A stretch of 64,000 nt of DNA, taken from positions 30,582 to 94,581 of the forward strand of contig DBXC01000005.1 in assembly GCA_002309415.1 (NCBI GenBank), read 5' to 3'. This stretch comes from Dehalococcoidia bacterium UBA1222 (GTDB lineage Bacteria; Chloroflexota; Dehalococcoidia; Dehalococcoidales; UBA1222). The notes under the pieces were generated by a model. It saw only the letters and a list, made by a program, of their open reading frames with translations. It was not told where the DNA came from and searched no databases. Position numbers and translations under genes: made by a program. Below are positions 15,947 through 24,086 of this stretch, piece by piece. The number at the start of each line of letters is the position of its first letter. Within the stretch, counting starts at the first letter, position 1.

Positions 15947-17053
15947 TCAGTCGCTGAAATCCCTGTCCACGATTATATTGAACGTGAATTCTGGATAATC
16001 GTCTTTGAGTTCCTCTTTGATTGTTTCTGCTATCGCTATGGCGTGCTTTTCTTTGAAGTCGAAGATCAAGTCGAAGGATACGAGATTAGTCTCTTTCATG
16101 ACGTAGAAACCATGCATCTGCAGGATCTGGGGATACTCTTTGATGATAGTCTGAACCTTTTCTTTGATCTCTTTGGACATGTCATCGAAGGTATTGGATG
16201 CATAGATACCGACGGTCATGATGACTTTGGTCTGCTTGTAGACTTCATATGTGATGGCTCTCGTCAGTGTATCCAGATCATGGATGTGCATGTCGTCATC
16301 GATCTCGATGTGGACTGACGCATAATTCTCCGAAGGTCCGTAGCTGTGCAGGATGAGGTCATAGGCCCCGTGGACTTCAGGGAAAGAGCAGACGATGCTC
16401 TTGATCTTATCTGTCAGGTCTTTATCAGCACGGATGCCGATCAGGTCATTCATCGTATCACGGATGATCTCGATACCGGCTTTGAGAATGAAGACGGAGA
16501 TTATCGCACCGAGCCATCCGTCAAGGTTGAGTTCGAAGATCATGTTGATGAGTACGGATACCAGTGTCGCCAGTGAGATAAGTGCATCTCCCAGTGCATC
16601 TGTACCTGATGCCGTCAGGGAGTTGGAGCAAAGCTCGGCACCTTTTTTCTTGTAATATTTACCAAGGATGAGTTTTATGACGATTGCAGCGACTACAACG
16701 ATGATAGTGATAGCTGAATAATTGGTCTCGACCGGATTGATGATCTTTTCGATGCTCTCTTTGAGGGATACGAGACCGGCGATTATGACGATGATAGCTA
16801 TGATGGATGCTGTGATGTATTCGATCCTGCCATGACCGTAAGGATGTTCTTTATCAGGATTCCTGCCTGCAAGCTTTGTGCCGATGATCGTAATGATCGA
16901 AGACAGTGCATCACTTAGGTTGTTGACGGCATCCAGTATGATCGCTGTTGAATTGGCCAGAAAACCCACGATCGATTTGAATACCACTAGTACGACATTC
17001 GCGGCGATGCCCTTGATGCTTACCTTGATAATTTCGTTGTTACGATCCATCAT
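15947..17053 (-). CDS. Cation diffusion facilitator (CDF) family efflux transporter
   Basis: 368 residues. Five to six transmembrane helices fill residues 10-215: LDAVNNLSDALSSII carries the helix-2 metal-site Asp pair, HPYGHGRIEY follows, and ASGTDALGDALISLATL holds the helix-5 Asp residues. A cytoplasmic ferredoxin-like domain follows (residues 225-290), plus a further similar C-terminal module. It expels divalent metal (Zn, Mn, Fe or Co) in exchange for protons. The NNLSD motif, in place of the zinc-type HSLSD, argues against a strict zinc specificity, but the metal cannot be fixed from sequence. Confidence 0.9.
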   Translation of the reverse strand: MMDRNNEIIKVSIKGIAANVVLVVFKSIVGFLANSTAIILDAVNNLSDALSSIITIIGTKLAGRNPDKEHPYGHGRIEYITASIIAIIVIIAGLVSLKESIEKIINPVETNYSAITIIVVVAAIVIKLILGKYYKKKGAELCSNSLTASGTDALGDALISLATLVSVLINMIFELNLDGWLGAIISVFILKAGIEIIRDTMNDLIGIRADKDLTDKIKSIVCSFPEVHGAYDLILHSYGPSENYASVHIEIDDDMHIHDLDTLTRAITYEVYKQTKVIMTVGIYASNTFDDMSKEIKEKVQTIIKEYPQILQMHGFYVMKETNLVSFDLIFDFKEKHAIAIAETIKEELKDDYPEFTFNIIVDRDFSD

Positions 17054-17078
17054 CGGTTTTATGCTCCGTGTTGTTTAT

Positions 17079-17102
17079 GAGCCCACTTGAGAAAGTGGGC
17101 TC
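17079..17102 (-). terminator. Stem-loop terminator after lysS
   Basis: GAGCCCACTT-GAGA-AAGTGGGCTC is a perfect 10-bp stem with a 4-nt loop directly downstream of lysS on the minus strand. The following bases (ATAAACAA) are not T-rich, so termination may be partial and some transcripts may run into the CDF gene. Confidence 0.7.
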
Positions 17103-17114
17103 GTTTGATTCTAA

Positions 17115-19016
17115 TTAGTAAAGCTTGGCTCCGGCCGGTATATGGTCATCGACCATGAGGAGATGGAGTTTTTCTTCTTCGCCTTCCTTGTGTACGGCGC
17201 TGATCAGCATACCGCAGGATTCGATGCCCATCATGGGACGAGGAGGCAGATTTGTTATCGCGATACAGGTCTTGCCGACGAGTTCTTCCGGTTCATAGAA
17301 CTCATGGATGCCGGAAAGAATGATTCTGTCTTCGCCTGTGCCGTCGTCAAGGGTGAACTTTAGGAGCTTCTTGCTCTTGGGAACGGCTTCACATGCCTTG
17401 ACTTTGACGGCGCGGAAGTCGGATTTGGCAAATGTCTCGAAATCTACGTGATCCTGGAAGAGTGGTTCGATCTCGACGTTGGAGAAATCGATCTTTTCAG
17501 GAGCTTCATCTTTGGAACTCTTCTTAGGACCGTTGGAATCCTTGAGTGTGGGGAAGAGGATGACCTCTCGGATAGAATCTGTACCGGTGAGGAGCATGGT
17601 CAGTCGGTCGATGCCGATGCCCATACCGCCTGTGGGAGGCATGCCGTGTTCGAGAGCATTGAGGAAGTCCTCATCGATGACTTCAGTCTCTTCTTCGATG
17701 AGCTTGTTCTCACGTTCTTTTTCATTGAGCTGGGAGGCAAATCTGCGTGCCTGTTCGGCCGGATCATTGAGCTCGGAATAGCAGTTGGCGAGCTCCATAT
17801 GAGCTGCATATGCTTCGAAACGTTCGACAGTGGTCTCGCTGCCTGGTTTGTTCTTGGTCAGCGGAGACATGTCTACGGGATAGTCGATGAGGAATGTGGG
17901 GTTGATGAGATCAGGTTCGACGTAGAGCTCAACCAGGTAGTCGATGAGCTTTCCGCGGTCGCGGGTGGGATCGAACTTAAGATTGCGTCGTTCCATCTCG
18001 GCGACCAAAGATTCACGATCAGGGAACTGTTCGTAATCGAGTCCGGACTTTTCCATGATGGCAGTCCTGAGGTCGAGTCGGCGCCAGGGCGGTTTGAAAT
18101 CGATCTCCATATCGCCATAGTGGACGATATAGGAACCGTTGAGTTCCATGACGATACCAGAGACCATTTCTTCGAGGAGGTCCATGTTGTAGTTGTAGTC
18201 GACATAGGCCTTATACATCTCAAGGAGAGTGAATTCAGGGTTGTGAGAGGTGTCGACGCCTTCGTTTCGGAAGACGCGGCCGATTTCATATACGCCGTCG
18301 AAACCGCCGACGATGAGTCGCTTCAAATGTAGTTCCAGAGCGATGCGAAGGTAGAAGTTCTGATCAAGTGCATTATGGAAGGTGATGAAAGGTCGGGCAC
18401 TGGCGCCGCCGGCAGAAGCCTGCAGGATAGGGGTCTCGACTTCCATGTAACCGTGAGTATCCAGATAGCGTCGGATACCGGATACGATCTGTGATCGCTT
18501 TTTGAAGAGAGTTTTGACTTCAGGATTGGCGATGAGATCGAGATAGCGCTGTCGGAATCGGACTTCAGTGTCTTGGAGACCATGGAATTTTTCAGGAAGG
18601 GGTTTCATGGACTTGCAGAGGATGGTGATATTGGAAACCAGTACGGAAGGCTCACCGCTCTTGGTGCGCATGAGTGTGCCGTCTGCCTGGAGGAAATCAC
18701 CCAAATCCAGATCTTTTAGGAGGAGCTGTGCTTCTTCAGGAATCTCCTGCTTGCGGATGAAGATCTGCAACTTTCCGCTGTCATCGGTCAGATCCATGAA
18801 GCAGAGCTTGCCCATCTCGCGATTGGCGGTGATTCGGCCGCAGACCGATACCTTGGAATGTTCTTCAATACCTTCGTTCTCTTCCTTGGCGAGGAGCTCA
18901 GCGGCTTCCTTCATTGTATGTGTGCGTACACATCGGGGAGGATAGGGCAGGACGCCTCGTTCCTTGATGCGGTTGAGTTTTTCTTGTCTTTGCTGTGCGA
19001 TCTGATCTAATGCCAT
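17115..19016 (-). CDS. lysS: Class II lysyl-tRNA synthetase with an added C-terminal tRNA-binding domain
   Basis: Charges tRNA-Lys. Residues 1-150 hold the anticodon-binding OB fold and 170-500 the class II catalytic core (FRQRYLDLI, FRNEGVDTSHNPEFTLLEMY, and GGMGIGIDRLTML as motif 3). The family usually ends near residue 500. Here a linker rich in Lys/Asp/Glu leads into about 105 extra residues (528-633) ending HIPAGAKLY, a Trbp111/EMAP-type OB domain as at the end of many MetRS (KVKACEAVPKSKKLLKF, NLPPRPMMGIESCGM). The ATG at 19016 has AAAAGGAATGG upstream. The appended domain should raise tRNA affinity. No T-box element is seen in the leader. Confidence 0.95.
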   Translation of the reverse strand: MALDQIAQQRQEKLNRIKERGVLPYPPRCVRTHTMKEAAELLAKEENEGIEEHSKVSVCGRITANREMGKLCFMDLTDDSGKLQIFIRKQEIPEEAQLLLKDLDLGDFLQADGTLMRTKSGEPSVLVSNITILCKSMKPLPEKFHGLQDTEVRFRQRYLDLIANPEVKTLFKKRSQIVSGIRRYLDTHGYMEVETPILQASAGGASARPFITFHNALDQNFYLRIALELHLKRLIVGGFDGVYEIGRVFRNEGVDTSHNPEFTLLEMYKAYVDYNYNMDLLEEMVSGIVMELNGSYIVHYGDMEIDFKPPWRRLDLRTAIMEKSGLDYEQFPDRESLVAEMERRNLKFDPTRDRGKLIDYLVELYVEPDLINPTFLIDYPVDMSPLTKNKPGSETTVERFEAYAAHMELANCYSELNDPAEQARRFASQLNEKERENKLIEEETEVIDEDFLNALEHGMPPTGGMGIGIDRLTMLLTGTDSIREVILFPTLKDSNGPKKSSKDEAPEKIDFSNVEIEPLFQDHVDFETFAKSDFRAVKVKACEAVPKSKKLLKFTLDDGTGEDRIILSGIHEFYEPEELVGKTCIAITNLPPRPMMGIESCGMLISAVHKEGEEEKLHLLMVDDHIPAGAKLY

Positions 19017-19175
19017 ATGTGTAACCCATTCCTTTTCAAAATGTTTTTTAATTTTACTACTTTATGTGTATCTGTGGCTATTGTCGGGAATCAAAGAGAC
19101 TAAAACGACTATACTCGTGATATGTTGTTGCCCCCACGAAAACAATGAGCTAATAGTTAAGCATAGAGTGAAACT

Positions 19176-19826
19176 ATGAAGACATTTAGGATTGTATCAG
19201 TTTTGATACTAGTGCTTTCTTTGATATTAATGAGTTGCGCTGATCACTCGAGGACTATCACAAATACCACGACTATCACGCATTCAGAGACTACCACTGT
19301 CACGAAAACAACCGTGGTGACTGTTCCTGCCGAGTTGAAGGGAAAAACCTGCAGGATGAATTTCGATATCTACGATTCTCGATATATCAAAGTCAGTGAT
19401 TACGATACCGCGCTCGAAGCATTTATTTGCATGAAAGAACAACATGCTAATTATGTATTCAATGATCCAAGGATCCGAATCATGATATGGTTACCTATGG
19501 ATCAGGACATTTCGGAAACTCCTGAGTATATGGGATACATGCACGCGCTTGAGCATGCCTTTACTCTTGATGAGCAATACGAGATACAGGCGAAACTGAA
19601 TGAGTTTTCAAAAAAGTATCATGAGGAGCAAATCCAAAAACGATTAGGACTGTTGGGTGATTTTGAATATGACGAAATGCAGGTTATTGGATATTCTCCG
19701 GTTGTTGTATTGCTTTGTAACATTGAAACGCTTGAATTTGAAGATCTTTGTTATTTGGCGGAGCGTGTTGGTGGCTTGTCCCTGTCTTTTGAATACACAG
19801 TTGTCCCTGCAGCAGTTGATCAGTAA
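19176..19826 (+). CDS. Lipoprotein of unknown function with Thr-rich stalk
   Basis: 216 residues. The signal peptide ends in lipobox ILMSC (Cys21); a stretch of about 30 residues made mostly of Thr with Ser and Val follows, which should act as a flexible stalk. The globular part (residues 55-216) starts with LKGKTCRMNFDIYDSRYIKV and contains LDEQYEIQAKLNEFSKKYHEEQ, a predicted helix. I do not recognise the domain. It sits with a second Thr/Ser-stalk lipoprotein (19905), suggesting a shared surface role. Confidence 0.7.
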   Translation: MKTFRIVSVLILVLSLILMSCADHSRTITNTTTITHSETTTVTKTTVVTVPAELKGKTCRMNFDIYDSRYIKVSDYDTALEAFICMKEQHANYVFNDPRIRIMIWLPMDQDISETPEYMGYMHALEHAFTLDEQYEIQAKLNEFSKKYHEEQIQKRLGLLGDFEYDEMQVIGYSPVVVLLCNIETLEFEDLCYLAERVGGLSLSFEYTVVPAAVDQ

Positions 19827-19856
19827 TTAATTATAAATCCCATGTTGCCCGTTTTT

Positions 19857-19878
19857 TCTAATTGTGGTATCAATTAGA
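19857..19878. promoter_or_regulatory. 8-bp inverted repeat upstream of the second Thr-rich lipoprotein
   Basis: TCTAATTG-TGGTAT-CAATTAGA is a perfect dyad 27 bp before the ATG at 19905. It follows a T-run, so it is not a terminator of the preceding gene on the plus strand. It could be an operator or a 5' leader hairpin. No strong promoter hexamers at proper spacing are seen. Confidence 0.4.
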
Positions 19879-19904
19879 CATATTTCGAATAGAGAAAAGG
19901 AAAT

Positions 19905-20573
19905 ATGTCTATGAAAAAGATCTTTGCTCTTTTACTTGCTGCCATGATGATCATGTCACTGGTCGCCTGCGGCGGCGGAAAGACCACTACCAGCTCTACG
20001 ACGACTAGCAAGACCAGCACAACCACTTCGACTACTTCTACGACTTCTACCACCAAGACTGCCGAAAAGGTGATCGGTGTCCCCGGCGTACTTTATTTCA
20101 TCAACCTCAAGGATGGTGAAAAACCTGCATTCAAAGGTATTAGCACTAGTGGCAATCAGCGCCCCAGTGACCTCAACGGTTGGGACTACTCGACTGAGAA
20201 AGTCTGCTTCATCTTCAATATGGAGGAATGGATGGAGTTCTATATTGATCCTAATGATGGCGGCGATTTCAAAGTGTTCTTCGTAAATCATGCTGATGAT
20301 CAGGCAGTATATGACAAGATGTCATTCGTGACATTGGAAGAAAAGGCTGTAGCTTCTGCCGATCTTTTACGACCGGATGATCCTGAATGGTATTGGGGAA
20401 GCACTTATATTTTCCACGAGGATAATGATCCCGGTTATTATGACGCTATCTTCACTAAAGGTTCCAAACTCATTGCCCGCATGGTGATAGTGATCTATCC
20501 TGAATCCTATCTTGAGGATTTTGCTCAGTGTGAAAAACTCATGGAAGATGAGATCGCCAAGTTCAAGTCATAA
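19905..20573 (+). CDS. Lipoprotein of unknown function with Thr/Ser-rich stalk
   Basis: 222 residues. The signal peptide ends in lipobox SLVAC (Cys22 counting from this ATG; an ATG 6 nt later is also possible). A Gly-Gly-Gly and some 30 residues of Thr, Ser and Lys form a stalk. The domain from about residue 58 (KVIGVPGVLYFINLKDG) has many aromatic and acidic residues (LNGWDYSTEKVCFIFN, DDPEWYWGSTYIFHEDNDPG). No known family is recognised. AAAAGGA precedes the start. It is followed by a strong terminator. Confidence 0.7.
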   Translation: MSMKKIFALLLAAMMIMSLVACGGGKTTTSSTTTSKTSTTTSTTSTTSTTKTAEKVIGVPGVLYFINLKDGEKPAFKGISTSGNQRPSDLNGWDYSTEKVCFIFNMEEWMEFYIDPNDGGDFKVFFVNHADDQAVYDKMSFVTLEEKAVASADLLRPDDPEWYWGSTYIFHEDNDPGYYDAIFTKGSKLIARMVIVIYPESYLEDFAQCEKLMEDEIAKFKS

Positions 20574-20597
20574 TTTTACTGTAAATAAAAAGCAATT

Positions 20598-20636
20598 AAA
20601 GACATCCCTGGGTAACATATCTGGGGATGTCTTTTT
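20598..20636. terminator. Bidirectional rho-independent terminator
   Basis: AAAGACATCCC (20598-20608) pairs with GGGATGTCTTT (20624-20634), followed by further T's on the plus strand and preceded by A's for the minus strand. It lies between the convergent lipoprotein gene and recO and covers the recO stop at 20635, so it can serve both. Confidence 0.85.
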
Positions 20637-21417
20637 AGTATAGCACGGTGGACGAGAGTCTTTTCAGATGGTCGATCCAAGGGATGGAGCGTACATCCTT
20701 CTCAAGGACGAACCGGATATAGCGTCTTAGGAGCATCTCCAGTTCGGCAATCGTATCAGGGTCGGGAACTTCGGATTCAAGATCTTCTACGCTGCATTCC
20801 TCAAGGAACCGCAGGGTCTTATATGCCGAGTTGCTCAGGAAGTAACCGTAATGTCTTGAATGCTCTCGGCAGTCAAGGCAGAGCATGCCGCCGGCACTGG
20901 GAGCAAATCCTCCTAGGTTGGTCCGATCAAGTTCTTTCTGACATATCACGCAGTTATTGATCTCAGGTTTGAAACCGGTATAAGTCAGCATTCGCATCTC
21001 AAAATAGCGGAGTAGGTACATGGGGTGTGATGTCTTCCCCATGTGTTGCAGACACTCAATCGTATGTTCGAAGAGGTCTTTATCTGCCGTTCCTTCATCT
21101 GTGAAATAGTCGATGAGCTCAGCGATATAGAGAGCATAAGAAACCCTGTAAAGATCATCTTTGATGTCGATGAAGGAATCGATGTTCTGGCTGCCGATGA
21201 TGGTATCGAGCCCGCGTCCCTTAGTGAGTGTGAGCTGGGAATAAGTGAGCATCTCGAGGTGTCCGGAAAGCTTGCTCTGGGGTTTTCTGACCGACTTGGC
21301 AAAACCCTGGATCTTCCCCAGTTCGGGAGTGAAGATGGTCAATATACGATCAGCCTCACCAAGCTTGGTCTTCTTGATGATGAGGCCTGGAGTCTTATAA
21401 GTCTTTTCGGTAGCCAT
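20635..21417 (-). CDS. recO: RecO, recombination mediator
   Basis: 260 residues. RecO helps load RecA on SSB-coated single strands with RecR. The N-terminal OB fold covers about residues 1-80 (GLIIKKTKLGEADRILTIFTP is diagnostic), followed by a helical domain with a zinc knuckle (CVICQKEL near 153, CLDCREH near 177). It lies 9 nt after recR on the minus strand, ending the dnaX-ybaB-recR-recO operon. RecO joining the usual dnaX-ybaB-recR trio puts both mediators in one transcript. Confidence 0.93.
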   Translation of the reverse strand: MATEKTYKTPGLIIKKTKLGEADRILTIFTPELGKIQGFAKSVRKPQSKLSGHLEMLTYSQLTLTKGRGLDTIIGSQNIDSFIDIKDDLYRVSYALYIAELIDYFTDEGTADKDLFEHTIECLQHMGKTSHPMYLLRYFEMRMLTYTGFKPEINNCVICQKELDRTNLGGFAPSAGGMLCLDCREHSRHYGYFLSNSAYKTLRFLEECSVEDLESEVPDPDTIAELEMLLRRYIRFVLEKDVRSIPWIDHLKRLSSTVLY

Positions 21418-21426
21418 AAATTAGAC

Positions 21427-22035
21427 TTAAAAATCTTGACGACCTTCGAAGGCATTGGATAGGGTCGTATCGTCTGCGTATTCGAGTTCTGAGCCGTATG
21501 GGAGCCCTCGTGCCAGTCTTGTTACCTTGATCCCCAGGGGACTGATGAGTGTCTTCAAATAGAGCGCTGTAGTCTCGCCTTCGCGGGTGGGGTTGGTGCC
21601 GATGACCACTTCTTGTACAGCTCCGTCTTCGAGACGGCTCATGAGTTCCTGTATCCTGAGATCACCTTCGCCGACGCCTTCGGTCGGTGAGAGAGAACCG
21701 TGCAAGACATGATATCGTCCGTGATAGGCACCTGAATGCTCGATGGCGATGATATCCTGGGGCTGTTCCACGATGAGGACCAGCGCGGGATTACGGTTGG
21801 GATTGCTGCATATGCTGCAGACGTCGTTTTCGGATACGTTGCAACATATGCGGCAAAGTTTAGTTTTTTGTTTGAGCGTGATGAGTGCGTCTGCCAACGA
21901 CGTGACCTGTGCTTCGGATGAACGGAGCAGGTAGTATGTGATCCTCTGTGCGCTCTTGGGCCCGACGCCGGGCAGTCTTGAGAGTTCACGGATTAGGTTG
22001 TTGATAGGGTCGTTAGGCAGGATGCTCTTGTCCAT
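21427..22035 (-). CDS. recR: RecR, recombination mediator
   Basis: 202 residues. N-terminal helix-hairpin-helix (LSRLPGVGPKSAQRITYYLL), zinc finger CRICCNVSENDVCSIC around residues 57-72, and a Toprim domain (VLIVEQPQDIIAIE and later GTNPTREGETTALYL). RecR rings clamp DNA and, with RecO, help RecA displace SSB. The gene starts 5 nt after ybaB and is the standard partner of dnaX. Confidence 0.96.
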   Translation of the reverse strand: MDKSILPNDPINNLIRELSRLPGVGPKSAQRITYYLLRSSEAQVTSLADALITLKQKTKLCRICCNVSENDVCSICSNPNRNPALVLIVEQPQDIIAIEHSGAYHGRYHVLHGSLSPTEGVGEGDLRIQELMSRLEDGAVQEVVIGTNPTREGETTALYLKTLISPLGIKVTRLARGLPYGSELEYADDTTLSNAFEGRQDF

Positions 22036-22040
22036 ATCTA

Positions 22041-22346
22041 TTAGAAGAGACCGGGAATGTGCATACCGCCGGTGACTTCCTTCATCCTGTCGGCCTGTAA
22101 TTTCTGGGATTCTTCAAGAGCCTTATTGATGGTCTTGAGAAGGTTCTTTTCAAGGTCTTCGATCTTGTCGAGTCGGACGAATTCAGGATCGATCTTGATG
22201 GATTCGATCTTCTGGACGCCGTTGGCGACGATCTTGACTTCGCCTTTGCCGGATTCAGCATTAACAGGGGTCTTTTCGAGTTCTTTCTGAATCTTCTTCA
22301 TCTTGGAGACCATTTCCATGGCCTGTTTCATCTGTTGAGTATCCAT
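22041..22346 (-). CDS. YbaB/EbfC-family nucleoid-associated protein
   Basis: 101 residues, the normal size for this small dimeric DNA-binding family, nearly always encoded between dnaX and recR. Recognisable parts are KQAMEMVSKMKKIQKELEKT and GKGEVKIVANGVQKIESIKI. The start has a nearby GGAG-like site on the minus strand, and the gene is 6 nt from dnaX. Its role is likely to be in nucleoid organisation or repair. Confidence 0.92.
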   Translation of the reverse strand: MDTQQMKQAMEMVSKMKKIQKELEKTPVNAESGKGEVKIVANGVQKIESIKIDPEFVRLDKIEDLEKNLLKTINKALEESQKLQADRMKEVTGGMHIPGLF

Positions 22347-22352
22347 TGGTTG

Positions 22353-24002
22353 TTATTTCTCCTCTTGGCGGATCACTTGGCCGCCCATTTTTTTTGCTTC
22401 TTTGACTAAATAATCCTCCTCAGCCTGGAGGACACACTTGATCTTACATTCGTTGTTCAGATAGCGTGAGAACAGTTCCTCGGCCACCCGGATATTGTCC
22501 TTGTTCTCGAACATGTCCTTGTGGATGGGGTATTTGAAAGATAAGGTCAGGGTATCGTTATCGAGTGCGATAGGTGTAATGCCTCCGCTCTTGAGAAGTG
22601 TGATGCCCTGATTCCTGCGGATGTTCTCAGGCAGATTGGTGAAGAGAGAAGCCCAGTTGGCTTTGATATTCTCAAGTGATATCTTGTCGCCGGAGGCCTT
22701 AACTGCTTCTTTCACCGGTTCAGCTTTCTTGACTGGTGCAGGTTCTTCCTGAACAGGAGCTGGTTTAGGAGCTTCTGCTTTGGGAGCTTCCGAAACGGGT
22801 TCAGCTTTCTTCTCTTCTTTGACCGGAGCTTTTGCAGGTTTGGCAGCGGCAGCTTTTACCGTTTTGGTTTCAGCAATCGGTTTTACGGCGGGAGTCGGTT
22901 CGGGTGCACCGCTTTCTGCTATGGCTTCGATCACTGAGACTTCCAAAGGAAGAGTATTGTCGTCAGTCAGCTGACTGTCGAGCTTACCGAATACTTTCAG
23001 GTATGCGACTATCTTGGCAAGTGACAGGTCTTTGCCCATCTGTGTCAGTTCATCGATATCATCAGCACCGTAATCGAGGGAATTGGCGCATCCGGTCTTG
23101 ATGAGCATGATGGCACGCAGAGTCTCGACGATGTCCTTATTCAGCTGTCTGAGATTGGAACCGTCGCGCTGTGCTTCTCCGATGAGTTCGAGACATTCCT
23201 TAGCATTCTGTGCGATAAGGTTCTTTACGATGTTGGTGCCGTATTTGCCGTCACTGGTACCCAAGAGCTCACGTACATTCTCCAGCGTGACATCGTTTCC
23301 GTAGAAGGAGATGACCTGCTGTAGAAGGTTCTCGGAGTCTCTGAGACCGCCGCGTGAATAGTTGGCGATGGCACGTAATGCTGCATCGTCAGCGGTAGCC
23401 GATTCGTTATCGCAGATATAGTGAAGCTGTTTCACTATTGCGTCGTTATTGATACGTTTGAAATCAAATCTCTGACAGCGTGAGATGATGGTGGGGAGAA
23501 GCTTATGGATCTCTGTCGTTGCCAGGACGAATTTTACATTGGGTGGAGGTTCTTCCAAGGTCTTGAGCAATGCATTGGAGGCCGCTGTCGAAAGCATGTG
23601 GACCTCATCGATGATATAGACCTTGTATTTGGCTACGGCAGGTGAGTAGTTTATCTTCTCGATGATCTCACGGATGTCATCAACACCGGTGTGACTGGCG
23701 GCATCGATCTCGATGACGTCCAGAGCGCTGCCGTTGGTGATGGATCGGCACATATCGCACTGATTGCACGGCTCGCCCTTGCCCTGATTAGTCAGGCAAT
23801 TGACGGCTTTGGCCAGGATCCTTCCGGTCGATGTTTTACCGGTTCCGCGTGGTCCGCAGAAAAGATAAGCATGGGAAGTGTGATTGTTTGCCAGAGCATT
23901 CAGAAGGGTAGTCGTGATATGTTCCTGCCCAACGACTTCCGCCAGTGTCTGCGGTCGGTATTTTCGGTAAAAAACCTGTTTGTCTTTGAGCATTTCGTCC
24001 AT
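22353..24002 (-). CDS. dnaX: DnaX, DNA polymerase III gamma/tau subunit
   Basis: 549 residues. AAA+ clamp-loader motor: FYRKYRPQTLAEVVGQ start, Walker A CGPRGTGKTS near 49-58, zinc module with four Cys (CLTNQGKGEPCNQCDMC), Walker B VYIIDEVHML and sensor 1 ATTEIHK. A Pro/Ala/Lys-rich linker (residues 385-455) leads to a tau-like C-terminal part. TATAAT (24010-24015, minus) ends 7 nt before the ATG and no ribosome site is present, so the transcript is probably leaderless, unusual for a gene heading a core operon. No scRNA (SRP RNA) gene is seen upstream, where many Firmicutes carry one. Confidence 0.96.
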   Translation of the reverse strand: MDEMLKDKQVFYRKYRPQTLAEVVGQEHITTTLLNALANNHTSHAYLFCGPRGTGKTSTGRILAKAVNCLTNQGKGEPCNQCDMCRSITNGSALDVIEIDAASHTGVDDIREIIEKINYSPAVAKYKVYIIDEVHMLSTAASNALLKTLEEPPPNVKFVLATTEIHKLLPTIISRCQRFDFKRINNDAIVKQLHYICDNESATADDAALRAIANYSRGGLRDSENLLQQVISFYGNDVTLENVRELLGTSDGKYGTNIVKNLIAQNAKECLELIGEAQRDGSNLRQLNKDIVETLRAIMLIKTGCANSLDYGADDIDELTQMGKDLSLAKIVAYLKVFGKLDSQLTDDNTLPLEVSVIEAIAESGAPEPTPAVKPIAETKTVKAAAAKPAKAPVKEEKKAEPVSEAPKAEAPKPAPVQEEPAPVKKAEPVKEAVKASGDKISLENIKANWASLFTNLPENIRRNQGITLLKSGGITPIALDNDTLTLSFKYPIHKDMFENKDNIRVAEELFSRYLNNECKIKCVLQAEEDYLVKEAKKMGGQVIRQEEK

Positions 24003-24009
24003 GTCGTTA

Positions 24010-24015
24010 ATTATA
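24010..24015 (-). promoter_or_regulatory. -10 box of dnaX, 7 nt from the start codon
   Basis: On the minus strand GG-TATAAT-TAACGAC-ATG. A start 7-8 nt after the box falls on the A of the initiation codon. The -35 (ATTATC at 17 bp) is weak. Confidence 0.55.
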
Positions 24016-24086
24016 CCTTATATCCTGTTTTCGATAATAATTCTAACAGGAACACATGGCCAAAAATGCAGGGGTTTTTTGAGCGA

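Noticed and set aside
17448..18332. 294-codon open frame on the plus strand opposite lysS
   Set aside because: It mirrors the well-supported lysS frame; composition (D/E/V/L-rich) is that of an antisense shadow, with no start signals or known domain.
19017..19175. T-box leader for lysS
   Set aside because: No specifier loop, no T-box sequence (TGGNACCGCG) and no terminator-antiterminator pair in the 159-bp gap.
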